This document shows positions 39,647 to 52,104 of a stretch of DNA of 64,000 nucleotides, in pieces. The stretch spans positions 13,617,809 through 13,681,808 of the forward strand of contig CM025852.1 in assembly GCA_003952965.2 (NCBI GenBank), in the 5' to 3' direction. How positions within the stretch are numbered: the first letter of the stretch is position 1; each line of letters begins with the position of its first letter. Origin of the DNA: Morella rubra. Its lineage: Eukaryota > Streptophyta > Magnoliopsida > Fagales > Myricaceae. Both the position numbers and the translations under genes were made by a program. Under the pieces are notes generated by a model. The model made no database searches, was not told where the DNA came from, and saw only the letters and a list, made by a program, of their open reading frames with translations.

Positions 39647-42600
39647 ATGGCGAGTAGCAGCATAAGCTGGGTGCGTCATCGCTGTTGGCCTATGTTAGCC
39701 TCTCGACATGTAGATTTCCCGTGGAGATATCGGCAACTAATGCTAGAGTTCCACTCAGTGTCTGCAACTGCTAGCGTTTCTACTTCAGCAGTCAAAGCCT
39801 CCTCCATAAGGTGCAATAGTCGTTCTTTCGTTATAAGAACATGCAGCAGCAGGTCAAACCAGCCGATAAGAAGTGGCTCCACCGATGCATTTGTTGTTGT
39901 CAATGATGCAAAGTATGGCAATAAGCAGGTTATTAGTGTTTCTCCACGCCTTTATGAATACGTTCTTGCCAACGTTCGAGAGCCAGAGGTAGCAAACTTA
40001 TTTCCTATTTAATCCATATCGTTGCTCATAAGATATATTATCTGTCTTTGGACAGACCCACTCGTATATGGGCACCCATATGTTTAGGTGTATGGTATAT
40101 ACATTAGTTTCTCTGTGTCTGCCGGTTGTAATTATCTATGGGTCCCATTTCAGATTCTAAGGCAACTTCGGGAGGAGACTGCCTCTATGCACGGTAGTCA
40201 GATGCAGGTACTATTTTCTGCTTACTTTGCTTATTGTATTTCTGAATGCATGATGCAGAGTTGTTGGCAGTGATAGAATACATCTAACTTATTAAAGCAT
40301 GCACAAGTTTCTAGCTCCTTCTACTTCTCCATTTGGAATTTTATTGGGGTTTAGATGTGAGTATTTCCTCTGCAACCACCATATTTATCAATACCAGATC
40401 CATAAAAACAATTGCTATCGGCTGCAATATTCTTATACAAGTGAAAAGATTAGAACATGAAGGAATGGAGCCCTTGTTTTAGAATGCGGAAAAGTCTGTT
40501 TCCTTTACTAGTAAATAACTTCATGTTAGCTGCAAACTTTCCCCACAGAAGGAGGCACATCTTTGTGTATGTGCATATATGTGTATGCTTCTTGTTTGTG
40601 TTTACATGTGTTCTGTATGTTCTAATGCTTCTTTCAAGTATTCTTACTTTCTAATGACTTGACCTATGCATTTTGATATCTAGAAGATCTTCCCAATTTA
40701 TGTATTCTTGTATGCACAAGTTTTGTGCACATTTTCATATGAGAGTTTGGTTGGCTCTGGAGATAAGCCTTTTAAATACTTTATTTTTTATTGGTTTGAC
40801 ATTCAAACTGGCTTTTGGGCCACAAGTTTTCTCAATTGGTGAAGACGAGAAAGAATGGATCTCCAGCTGTTAGAGCGTAACTGAAAATTATGTGTCTCTA
40901 TTTTCTCTGGGAAATCTATGTTTCTGGAAACTTCTGTGACACGATAGAATACTCATTGTTAGTTGTAGTACTGCACGGATTGAGACTAACGGAATTCCAG
41001 ATGAGGATATTTTTGTTGAAAGTGCCTTGCATCTTAATAGCGTGCCTTTGTTGCAGAATGTGATGTACCTTTTATTACATTAGTATTCAAGTATTTTATT
41101 TTGATGGATGTCAAACTCTTATACTTCTATTACACAATTTGGGAAGTGTTGGGTTTGATTTACAATGTTTTCGATCATTGTCCCAGAGGAGTTTAACGAT
41201 TGATGTATATCTAGTTCGAGGAGTAGCTTAAAATTGTATCTCTTCATATATATGTGCACATATACTTAAGGCCTTGCATCCAGAGAACGATCGATTCCTC
41301 TCAGTCTAATCTCGTATCTAAATTCCCATATTTGATTTAGTCCCACAATGTGCACATGAGTGTTGAGATCGTATTGTTCTCTTAACAGGTGTCTCCTGAT
41401 CAGGCACAGCTCCTTTCAATGCTTGTACAGATCCTTGGGGCAGAGCGGTGTATTGAAGTTGGTGTTTATACTGTATGTATGCCTATTTCTATTTAACTGA
41501 TTCTATCTCAACAGACCACTCACCGTTTTTCTTCCAATTATGCAAGTTATTGGCTGATATCTCTCATTATCATGTTGTGACGCACAGACACCATAAGAGT
41601 AGGTCATTTTGTTTTTAAATCTCTCTAGCGTACTTTGTTGCATGTACCTGTGTAAGCCAAAGTCCAAAGTACTTCAATGTGAAGTAGTGGAATGAACTGG
41701 AATATCTGGCATGCTCAAGAATTTGGAACAGAATTACGTAAGATGGTATATGCTCCATATTTGTAGGGAATTGCACAAGGATGCTCATACGTACCAAAAG
41801 AAAAATGCTGAACAATAGACTTCTCACAAATTACTGTGCTGCAAACACTTTTAGTTGTCCCACAGAAGAAGGTGGCAGAGAAGGCATTAGAAAAAAGTCA
41901 CGTTCCCTTCATATAAATAGGTCAAGGTACTGTTATTCTAAACCAGTTACCACCAGAAAAAAATAGCACTTGACCCAATAGACCAACAGAGGATGCTTTG
42001 GAATCAAATTTACTATTTGAATTTCATTTGCCGCTGATGGAAATAATATTGTATCACAACCTACTGATTATGTCCGTATTTGGAACAGACCTGAACCCAA
42101 ATCTGCCCTGCATAGCTGCACTAAATTCTTTTGTAGATTAAGAAACTCAACAAATACTTTCTATCTCAAAAAATATTCTAACAACTAAGTACACAATCAA
42201 CCACAAAGCAAATGAATGACACAAAAACTCCGAAGCCCCATACACTTGGGATCTATGCCAACAATTGTGACAACAGAAGCAATTACCTCTTCAGAAGTTA
42301 CAATGCGACTTACTTTCCTAACAATTCTTTTTCCACCTTGTGCTTTCTCCTAAGCAAAAGGCTCTTGTTTCTTCTCGGTTACTCGCAATAAATACCTGCC
42401 ACTTACCAAGGTCAAAACCAGCACTGTAACTTTTCTCCTCCTTTGCATACATGGAAACTGACTTCTAAAATGGTTTTCTTCCTTTCCCCTTTTTCCAGTC
42501 GTTGGCCCTTGTGCCATTGACTTTCCTAAACCGGATTTTACTTCCAAAAGCCAACTGACCTTGAGCTTTATTGTGTTGGACACTACTACCCAAAAGATCT

Positions 42601-45146
42601 CATTCTCTCCTGGAAGGGGAGCAAACATTCATCAAAGTTGGTACCTTTCTCTCTCAAATAAATTAACTAATCTGCTATTTCCTCCATCCAAATCCTAGAC
42701 TTTCATCAGGAGCCAATCCCCAAAGTAACTCTTGACTTACTCCATTAGCGCCCCAACCCTGAGGGTTTCCAATTTTTGGTAAAAGAAGCTACTCCACCCC
42801 CCCCACCTAGCACCCTGAAAGTCAGTTATTGCATCAATGCTTGTCTCTCCACTCAACATTGACAGCACTCTCAAATAGAGAAAAATATGCATTATTGATA
42901 TAGCAACACCATTCCCAGCTTTAAACTGTTAAACCTTGCTAAAATCTTTTATCATCAAACTTATTGTCACAATTCAGGAGTCTTCAATAACTAGAGGTAT
43001 CCAAGCTAATTCTGTCATGTCAAGGTCCATTTAACGCATTTTTATTCATTGAAATTGTGTTGAATTAGGCCAGATCTCTTTGTTATTAGGGCTGGAAATT
43101 TAGACATAGAAAGTCTCAATAAGGCAATTTTAGTGAGTGATATATTATGGTGAAGTAACTAGCGATATTTTCTGCATCCTCCCTATCCTTCTGTGTTGTA
43201 TATATATTTTCCCTTATAATTATTACAATTGGTATTGGTATCATCATTATGATTTTTGTTGTTATATTAGTTGAAATATTTTAATTACGAGTAGTCATTA
43301 CATTTGTAATGGCAATTGGAATTTTATAATTGCTGTTGTTAATGCTGCTTCTGTTGTTGTCATTGGTATTATTGTAATTCTTATGATTATGATCATCATC
43401 GTCGACATCAATGGGAAACATTTTTCCTTCTTTTCTCCATCTCCTTTTCCCGTTGAAAGTAAAACTATTTTCAAAATTGTACTTTGAAGAACCTTTGTCA
43501 TCCAAGTTAAATGACCTCCCAAACATATTAATTGCCATCTGATTGGTCCTATCCCCTCTTTTTTGTTTCCTTTTCTTCATCTTATCAGGCTTTTATATGT
43601 CATTCTTTAGTGAAGAACGCACTCTAATTCTTGTTACTATATCCTCCTCTTTGTAGATTTTTCTTGACAAGTTTGCTATATTCTATCTTTGAATTTCATG
43701 TTTTTTTGACTACCCAGAGGAAAACTAGATTTTGTTTGTGTGAACTAGAGGTTTCATTGAAGATTTATTTTCTATCAGTTTATTGTGGTAGCAACTTAAG
43801 AGCTTAAATCTTAGCATTGTATACAATATATTCAGGGGTACTCGTCATTGGCTATTGCATTAGTCCTACCAGAATCAGGTCATTTAGTTGCTTGCGAAAG
43901 AGATGCCAAGTCTCTTGAGATTGCAAAGAAGTATTATGAGCAAGCTGGTGTTTTGCACAAGGTATTATTTGTCTCTACTAATTTTGCTAGTATTTAGTAT
44001 CATGAGTGTTTGTTGTGGTTATACAGCGATTATTCTCACCTGTTTTAGATCAAGCTATCCCAATTATTTTGCCCCCGAGATTTGTGGATTTTATATGCAT
44101 TCTGCATTTCTCTCATTAATGTGTCAGTTAGTCCAATTTCTTTAACTACTATGTATATACTGAAACAATTGATTCATTAGGTGGATGTTAAACATGGACT
44201 TGCAGCTGATGCCCTAAAATCACTGATTCTGAATGGTGAAGCTTGCAGGTAAATGTGGTAAGATGGTTAAAACTGGGACCCATTTTTTTCCCAATAGCTC
44301 TTTTTCGGTTTTTTTGGTTGTTGGGTGCTTGTATAAACCAATAGAAGTTCCCACCCACTTCCAAACTCTTCTGCAGTTATTGCATATTAATAATAGAGAA
44401 ATTTTCTAGTAAAAATCGAGTCCAAGTATCATGTGGACATGTTGTACCCACACATTTGGAGTCCTACTACGCTCTTTCACCCAAAATTGAGTCTTGTTTC
44501 TGGTGTGAGAAGTTTCTGACTCGTTTCTTTGCTCATGAGGGAGATAAATAACAAATTACTGCTCTGGAACTTATTTGCTTTTTCACTCAGATATGATTTT
44601 GCATTTGTTGATGCTGAGAAGAGGATGAATCAGGAATACTTTGAGCTGCTTCTTCAACTGGTAAGAGTAAATGATATGGCCAATTAATGTGTTCCAAATC
44701 ATTTGTCCATCCTGTTTGATTCTGCTGACATATTTTCTCATTGATTATCCTGCGTACAGTTGGTAAGGATTCAGTTTTTAGTTTCCTTTTGCAGGTGAGG
44801 ATTGGGGGTCTCATCGTAATTGATAATGTCCTTTGGCATGGAAAAGTTGCTGACCCACTGGTGAATCAATGGCTTGCATTATAAATTTTTCCATTGGAAA
44901 TGTGTTGGATAGATTTTCAAAGTTTCTTTTGAGCAGGTAAATGATGCTAAGACAGTTAGCATTAGGAATTTCAACGAACGTCTACTGGAGGACAAGCGTG
45001 TTAACATTAGTATGGTAGGTCTGGAATTTCAGCCAATATTTTGTCTAGCTGTTCAGACACCTTTGCATTGATCCATAACCCTGAACTTTTTTCTCGAGTG
45101 TTAGGTACCTATTGGAGATGGCATGACAATATGCCAAAAGAGATGA
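39647..45146 (+). CDS. SAM-dependent O-methyltransferase, CCoAOMT-like family 3, probably organellar
   Basis: Nine exons: 39647-39988, 40154-40207, 41389-41472, 43836-43961, 44181-44248, 44591-44660, 44795-44860, 44937-45014 and 45105-45146. All have GT...AG borders and agreeing phases; the total is 930 nt, 309 aa. The first ~75 residues are Ser/Arg-rich with few acids, like a chloroplast or mitochondrial transit peptide. The methyltransferase fold follows. The SAM loop is IEVGVYTGYSSL (154-165, split between exons 3 and 4) and the ribose-binding acid is E181 (ACERD). Divalent-metal ligands are D232 (FVDAEK), D258 and N259 (VIDNVLW), equivalent to D163/D189/N190 of alfalfa CCoAOMT. It resembles the Arabidopsis OMTF3-type genes (At3g61990/At3g62000) rather than true lignin CCoAOMT. 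The substrate is unknown, probably a catechol-type compound. Intron 3 is unusually long (2363 bp). Confidence 0.93.
41473..43835 (+). other. Long intron 3 of the O-methyltransferase gene
   Basis: A 2363-bp intron. On the minus strand, 42628-42350 and 43580-43281 have coding-like composition (GKSMAQGPTTGKRGKEENHF; SFTFNGKRRWRKEGK). The parts are not joined and match no family I recognise; they could be a decayed retroelement. A poly(C) run (42795-42803) and AT/ATT-rich simple sequence (43200-43420) are present. Confidence 0.45.
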
Positions 45147-45540
45147 CATTATAGAGCAAAGCTGATGATATTCTTGATTTAGCAATGAAAGTGGCCTATG
45201 ATGTAAGCTCAAGTAAAACTCGTGCTCTTGCTGAGTAAGTGATCTTTCCAATGCGGCTTCAACAATAGTTTAGTTAGGTAGCTTCAGGATTATTGGACAT
45301 TAATGTATAATTTTCCATGCAATGAAGAATGATTTGTGGACTATAAGTTGGTTTTCGCCCTATTGTAGAGGCAGGTTGACGCTTACATACAGTTTGTTTT
45401 GTCCATTCTTTAGCAGGTACAGGTTGTTGCCTCTTCCTGGCAGTGGTTATACTTTGTGTAGTTGCTAGCATCTACAATTCCACATGTACGGTCATGTTTG
45501 CAAACCAAAATTTCATAAAAATTTGGGAATGTTGTAAAAA

Positions 45541-45811
45541 TTAAGGGGGTGTTTGTTTGCCAAAATTTTGGGGAATATTCCCGAAATTTTGGGAATCTTT
45601 ACTTTATTGAGATTTATTGGGGTTTGTGAAAGGTGAAGTGTGTATGTGTAAAAGTTAAAAATTTTGGAGTGTGTTTGTTTTGCTGAAATTTCCATACCCC
45701 AAAATATTGGGGAAACAAACGGTACTTAAGATGGATTAGAGTTTTTTTGGATTTTGAGAAAAAATAGTTCCCGAAATTTTAAGCTGGGGAAGAGAGACAA
45801 ACAAACACTTA
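45541..45811. mobile_element. MITE with TTA flanks, GGGGGTGTTTGTTTG ends
   Basis: TTA (45541-45543) then AGGGGGTGTTTGTTTGCC begins the element. CAAACAAACAC then TTA (45809-45811) ends it. An alternative inner end at 45726 (reverse complement TTAAGTACCGTTTGTTTCCC, then CAATATTTTGGGG) pairs even better with the left end (CAAAATTTTGGGG). Either the element is nested or the outer end belongs to a relative. It lies ~400 bp downstream of the O-methyltransferase stop codon. It has no coding capacity. Confidence 0.6.
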
Positions 45812-46129
45812 GAGCTACCTTTTTCTGTTGCAAATAAATAAGAAACAATTTTTGGATCTCAATTATCTTTACTTGAGTCAGCATCAAATCTTAAAATTTG
45901 AGTCAACAAAGAAATACCACTGTATCAAGTTCTCTTCAATCAGAGCAGACTATAAGCATTTATTACTTTGGAATATATGCTTTGGGCAATGTATTAATTA
46001 AATAGCTCTATAGAACATATATCTTGAGTCATCATTTTACACTCTTACAAATAGGCTCTTCTCAAGGTCTGTACTCACCCTTTAATTAGTTCCTATGATG
46101 CATGATCAAGGAATATCTTTTTTCTTTTA

Positions 46130-47841
46130 ATCAGAAACTACTAAGCTTTATTAAAGAAACAAACGAAAACGACGCACTACACCAGTCACAAAGACAGCAG
46201 AAAACGAAAGCCCTGCACCTAAACTAAAAACCAGAGGCAACCATGGGGGAATCTACACCAGCATATAACCAGGATAGATCTTCCAAAAGCTCAGGAACAG
46301 GGGTCACTTCTAGAACACACTCTAGAAGCAGTCCAACAAGCGAGTTGGTGCAAGAACATATTGGCACCTCGACGGATATGAACTGCCTTCCATTGCTGCA
46401 TCCGATGGAGAGACTTAGCCAGGACCCCAATTGTATCATGAATGCTCCAGTCCCTTCTTTTGGGGTAATTGTTTACAGCTCTAGTCACTGCAATCCCTTC
46501 TTTTGGAGTAATTGTTTACAGCTCTAGTCACTGTGGCTGCATCACCTTCTAAAATAATTTGTCGAAATCCTCTCTGCCATGCTTCTTGAACATCAAAGAG
46601 AGCTGCCTCTTCTTCCGCTTCAGCAGGTTGGAGAAGCACCAGGAGTTTTGTAGCAGCTCCATTGAAATCCCCCCTGTGGTCTCCAAGAGCAGCTGCAAGT
46701 AAAATTATCTCGAACAGCTGCATCTACTCTGATTTTAATAAAGTGTTTCAGGGGTGGCCTCCATCTTGATATGGTTCCTTCCATATGCTTATTCTTCCAT
46801 GCCGTCCAGTGCTCATTGCTCACCTTCTTCACTTGATCAGCCAGCTTTTTCATGTCTTGACTCTCTGTCATGCGTAGCCTTATTTCTTCCCATCCAGACC
46901 ATATCAATGGCCATAGAAACATACAATTGGAAATGGAGTTGGTCTTCCAAGGGAATACCAATAGAGTGCGGGTGGAGGATTGCATTAATCCACTCACACA
47001 CAGTGAACTGAAAGGCACTAATATTCAATTGCCAAGGGAATTCTCACCACAAAACTCTTGAAAAAGGTCACTCAAAAATTAAGTGATGGACAGATTCAAT
47101 ACTGGTCTGGCATAGTCCACACTTAAGCTGGCTAGATTCCCTATCACCTATGCATTCAGCAAGTTTACCTTTTGTGGGTAGAACCTCCCAAATTATCTTC
47201 CATATGAGAAGTTTGAGTCTTTCATGGATTTGCATTTTCCACAAATCTTTCCATTGATGCTGCTACAGGTAGTATTCGCCAGACTTCTTCTTTGGACTAG
47301 AGCACGATATGCCGATTTTGTAGAAAAAAACTCCAGAACTATCAAGAGTCCGCAGAATAGCATCTTCCCTTTCCTCTAGCGGGATTTTAACTAATTTGAC
47401 CGCCTCCATGGTTTCTCTTGAAAATAGTGTGTTCAGTTTCTGCAAGTCCCATGCTGTCGTATATGGGTCCATCAAATTATGGACCATAAGCTCTCTCTCC
47501 ATAGTCACAGAGGGTCCTTCGACTGAGGCTTAAAAGGAGGAAAGGAGGGGATCCAAGAGGAGTCCCAAACAGCTATAGTTTGACCGTTGCCCACTGATGA
47601 CAGTAGCCTTGCTTAATCACAGCACGAACATGTAAAATGCTCTTCCAAATCCAACAAGCATATGCACCCTGCCTTGCTGTCCAGAAATCACTGTTCCAAA
47701 AATATTTTGCCTTTAAGATTTGGACCCAAAAGCAATCCTGTTGAGTAACCATACGCCAAGCCAACTTTGCTAATTGCTACTAAGGCCTCATTTACTTATT
47801 TCATCGTTACGAGTCCCAAACCCCCTTCCATCTTCAAAGTA
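46130..47841 (-). pseudogene. LINE, 3' part: zf-RVT-like and RNase H regions, 3' tail
   Basis: On the minus strand 47764-47573 (MAWRMVTQQDCFWVQILKAK ... WIWKSILHVR) matches the segment after the reverse transcriptase of plant L1-type LINEs. The segment to 46740 includes a cysteine-poor zf-RVT-like area. The RNase H-like domain is at 46727-46290 (IRVDAAVRD, then KLLVLLQPAEAEEEAALFDV, then FRQIILEGDAATV). The 3' end near 46130 reads AATAAAGCTTAGTAGTTTCT, then GATTAAAAGAAAAAAG, a LINE-type tail. Frames change several times. It is the downstream half of the element continued at 50255. Confidence 0.78.
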
Positions 47842-50254
47842 CAGATACCTAGGGCTGTACATTGATCGGGTCGGGTCCACATGGCACCGGTACTATTTCT
47901 TAGGCCGACCCGACTGCAATGGTGGACTCGAAACTGCTCGAACCCGACCCTCTTCGAGCGAGTCGATGCCAGGTTGGGTTCGGGTTGTTGGTTTTTTTTT
48001 TATTTATAGTTTAAGTTTCTCTTTTCCAATAATTTCCATCGTGTTAGACTTTTTGATTTTTTACTTCTCTTTTTCAATAAGTTCCTTTTTTAGTGTTGGA
48101 CATCATTTTTTTTTTTACTTTTTTTCCTAACTTCTTTTGCTTTGGGCTTCCCTTTTCCAATAATTTCCTTTCTTAGTTCTCAGTGTAATTAATTTCTTTA
48201 CTTATGAAAAATAAAAGGACATGGGATCATCCATGGGAATGGAGAAAAGAAAGCTTGTTTGGACCAAATCCGCAACAACCTTATAATGATCATTTTGAAT
48301 CTGCAAGAACATTGGTACAACTCATCAATTTCATTACAAAGGGGATGAAGTTATTTCATTGAAATCCACGAAAATTCTTGGCTTTTGAATTTATTTTCGA
48401 AAAGCAAACATTATTGAAAGTGTACGCCACCAAAAACACAACTCATCAATTTCCACACAGCATCCTGACGCCCACCTAAAAAAGTTTATAGTATCTATAC
48501 ATGCAGACAAGTAACAAAACAGAGACTGCATCAAACATCAAGCATCGGTGCCGAAATAATGGAATTCTTCTCCAAGATTCCTTTCATAGGTTCCTTGTAC
48601 ATCTCCAGTAGCTAACTTAATGCAAAAACACTGATTGCAGTTAGATTAGTTTGTTTGGTTTCCAAATATGTTAGAGACCTGGATAAAAAGTAAAGCCAAC
48701 TCATTGAAGTTTTGCAACCATTGCCAGCAGATCTTAGGAACAACACAAAATGTAACATCTCACCATTATCCCAACATTGAATTATTATTTTGCTAAGAGT
48801 TTGACATCCACCAAAAGATTACCTGCTCAGATTTCGTAGAGGAGAATGAATTGCGGCTCTTAATAGTTTTGCATCATCTCCAAACTCCTGATGATTCCTA
48901 TCCTCATCTACACCTAGATAAAGGAAATCGAAGAAGCACAGACAAGCAAATACATTGCCTACACCTCCATTTGGTTGCCAAGAAAGCCTTTCAGAAGATA
49001 ACAAACCAAAATCCTTCTATGTTGAATTAGTTTCATAAATTACAACCTTAAACGGCAAGGTATAGTAACGCAACAAAGCATAAAGATAAAAAATAAAAAT
49101 AAAAAATAAAAAATCTTTGAAAAAGCATCAATTGGGCAACAAAGAGCAATAAATTATGGAAGATGAATCAGCTTTTCGGTGCATAAAACATCAGTAACCC
49201 TTCACTTGAGACACTTGAACTGCAAAAATACTTGAGCAGAAGACCCCGTTATGCAAATTGATAATATATCCAAAACCCATGCTGGCCCTTTACATTGAGC
49301 AGAAAACCCAAAATAGAAGAATCTCAAAGAGCCTACCAGATCAACAACTAAAACAACATAAAAGACTAATCAAGTCCCTACCATACAAAAACACAAGTAA
49401 CTGAACCCAAACAAAGACACAGAAAAAGCAGCACCCCCCAGCTGGGGAAAGCACAAACTGCCAAATACCTTATATTTTCACCCATCCATTAGAACACATT
49501 TACCATAAAATCCCTTCTTTCATGCCAAACCTCCCAAAAATTACAACAAAATAAGAAAACAAGAGGCAGAATAAGTCAGACAAGGAATCTGAAATTCAAA
49601 AAAGAGAGAGATCTCAAAGTCCCAGAAAAGCAAAAGAAAGGAATCAAACTAAACATTTCCAAAGCAGAGAGAGAACCCACTAGTAGTTAAAAGACGAAGA
49701 ATCGGAATCTAAACACACAAGAGACAACCCAATAAAAGAACAACAGTAATCTAGGTTTCTCTATTTTCTTAGTCTTCTGTACTCTGTAACTAAAATATCT
49801 CCCTCCCTCTTTGTTTAAAAGAACAACAATTCAACGTTTTATAAGAAATTGAGATTCGAGATAAGAGATGAGAGATGAGAGAGAGAAAGACTCAACAATC
49901 GGGCTGTTGGCCGAGAGGCGAAGGAGGCAGACAGCGACTGGCAAGCAGCTCCTCGCTCGAAGACTATCGTGCTGAAGCTCCAAGGACTGAAGGAGGCAAT
50001 GAGTGAGGCACGGCCGCTCAAGGAGAAGGATCTTATTGCTTAGGTTTGAGCAGCATTTGGGGAAATAACGGGTTCAGTCGGGCTGAAGTAAAACCGACGG
50101 TTTGGGCCTCAGCCCGACCGAAGATAAGCGGGTTTCAATTTTCTGAACCGGCTCCGCCCGAGCTCATATATAAACCGACCAATTTTGGTCGGTTTCGGGC
50201 GGGTCGGGTCTATTTAGGCTGGTCGGGCCCAGCATGTACAGCCCTACAGATACC
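47842..50254 (-). mobile_element. Non-autonomous hAT, 2397 bp (47850-50246), perfect 8-bp TSD, nested in the LINE
   Basis: The ends are TAGGGCTGTACAT (from 47850) and ATGTACAGCCCTA (to 50246), a 13-bp perfect TIR. The 8-bp target duplication CAGATACC flanks it (47842-47849 and 50247-50254). Subterminal regions are packed with CGGGTCGGG/CCGACC words. No transposase is recognisable. A CT-rich leader-like region (minus strand, about 50040-49840) and an exon-like segment (48913-48823) occupy the inside. Removing it restores the LINE sequence. Confidence 0.93.
48823..48913 (-). pseudogene. Exon-like segment inside the non-autonomous hAT (possible captured gene piece)
   Basis: On the minus strand a 91-nt segment lies between an acceptor-like CTTTATCTAG and a donor-like CAG|GTAATC. 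It encodes about 30 residues, VDEDRNHQEFGDDAKLLRAA then IHSPLRNLSR, with codon use and composition of a real exon. I do not recognise the parent protein. Neighbouring exons were not identified, so capture of a host-gene fragment is an inference. Confidence 0.35.
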
Positions 50255-51475
50255 TGACCACGATCTCAATGTCAAGTTTCTAGTCCTTTCAGGTCTGAAA
50301 CCCCACCAAACGCCCTTCCATCTTCAAAGTACAGATATTTTACCACGATCTCAGTGTCAAGTTTCTAGTCCTTTCGGGTTTGAAACCCCACCAAAAGTCC
50401 ATTGCTTTATCCATCTCTTTATACCAATACTTAGGCATAATAAAAAAGGCTCAAGTGGTAGGCCAGCATGGCTGATGCTACTGATTAAATGAGACAAGTA
50501 CATCTCGCTTGTGAAAAAAGCTTAGATTTTCAACCTGTGATTTTCTGACACAAGCGCAATTTTAAATCAGGCTTAGCTTTTGCTTTAGAACGAGGGATTA
50601 GTAAAGGAAGCCCAAGGTGTTTAGCTTTAGTCAGCAACTGCTTCAAACTTAGAATCTCCATGATGTGCCCAGTTTGGATACCCCTAAAGTTTTTGCTAAA
50701 ATGTATCGAGGATTTCTCTTGATTCAGTTTTTGACCCAACCAAGCCATGTATTTCTCAAAGACACCAATTTAGATGGACCGCTTCCTTAGTAATAGCCTT
50801 TGTGAACATCAACAAATCATTTGCAAAAAGAAGATGATTTACTTTAGGTGCTCCTCTTCCAACCCAAATCCCTTTCAATCTCTCCTCCCGCTCTTTCTGT
50901 AAAAGAAGTCTAGATAGCACCTCAAAAACTAAAATAAAGAGAGCTAGAGAAAGTGAATCTCCTTGTCAAATACATCTCAAAGGTTTGCAACGACCATAAG
51001 GTACATCATTAATAATGATAGCGAAACTTGAGGTTGAAATACATTGTTCCACCCGTATGATCTAGTGAGGATGAAAACCAAAAGTCTCCAAAACCTTTAA
51101 GATAAACTCTCATTCTACGGGGTCATATGCTCTTTTCATATCTGTTTTCACTGTCATCCAACCCCATGACTCTTTTTATGATTCATACCATAAAAGATCT
51201 CAGCTGCCACTATATAGTTGTCTTGGATTTAATGTCCAAGAACAGACGCAAGCGCAAAAGGTGAAATGAGCTTTGGAAGGTGTTGCTTTAATCTCTCAGC
51301 CATAATCTTTGAAATCAGCTTGTATATATATAACATTACACAAGTTGATGGGACGGAACTAAGTCATGTTGGAGGGAGACTCAACCTTGGGAATGAGGAC
51401 TAAATTTGTTTCATTCAGTTCTAGAAGCATAGACTCTATTTGTAGGAGTTAAAACTTCTAGGCACTGTCGAGTCA
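50255..51475 (-). pseudogene. LINE, 5' part: reverse transcriptase, broken
   Basis: On the minus strand from about 51420 the L1-type RT reads NLVLIPKVESPSNMT, a stop, then FRPINLCNVI. Next comes SKIMAERLKQHLPKL. Further on is QGDSLSLALFILVFEVLSRL (about 50970-50910), and then GRGAPKVNHLLFANDLLMFT. The catalytic FADD box is FAND here (50816-50827), so a catalytic Asp is lost. The segment 50748-50530 (GQKLNQEKSSIHFSKN) is the usual post-catalytic part. Stops and frameshifts are scattered through it. Upstream RT and endonuclease regions are missing, so the copy is 5'-truncated. Confidence 0.85.
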
Positions 51476-52079
51476 ATTTCTAGTATGTTTGTCTCCTTGA
51501 AATAAAACTAAAAATAGAGTTTAAGGATTGTTGTAGACAAAAGGGACAACTGATACGGAAAAACTCAATATAGAGTTGGGATTGCTCACTCAGAGTTCGT
51601 GGGGCCATGTGAGATAGGAGTAATGACACGTGAGAGGAAAATACTGTTTGTTCCAGAAAATTACTAATCTATTAATCTTTTTAATATATTAATCAGTCCA
51701 CAATAAAAGCCAATGTGAGTTGTATATAATATGTTGAACCCATCCCAATGCGGAACACCTTCCACCTGCAAGGTGAGGCTCTTCCTTTCCCAAAGAGTTG
51801 TGGGGTTTACAAATTTTAGTATATATGAATCAGTGAAAAAGTGAAGAGAGTGATAATTTAAGTGAATTTTTTACATTAATTTTAATAAAAATATTTTAAG
51901 GTCATTTTATTAGGTTGTGGCCAAAATTTTGAGAGCCAAACACGACAGCCCTCTCGGATTGGAACAACTAGTCTGACTTTTTGAGCAGCCGTGAGTCACA
52001 ATAATTGTCTGTTGATTACGTAAGTTCCGAATATTAAACAAAAAAGGGGGGAACTTTCCACTTCTCTTGTGCTCGAATC
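51476..52079. other. Intergenic DNA, nothing recognised
   Basis: AT-rich. No frame, repeat end or RNA gene was seen. Confidence 0.35.
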
Positions 52080-52104
52080 TTGATTTTTCGATTTAAAAGA
52101 AAAA

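Larger units (their letters stand above)
47823..50397. repeat. 85-bp tandem duplication in the LINE, split by the hAT
   Basis: CCCTTCCATCTTCAAAGTAC starts at 47823, and this first unit resumes after the hAT at 50255. The second unit starts at 50313 and repeats the 85-bp segment with a few substitutions. The hAT lies within the first unit, so the duplication pre-dates the insertion. Confidence 0.85.

Noticed and set aside
43281..43580. 99-residue minus-strand frame inside the O-methyltransferase intron
   Set aside because: Largely translated ATT/ATC simple sequence giving D/N-rich protein, with no family match and no support as a gene.
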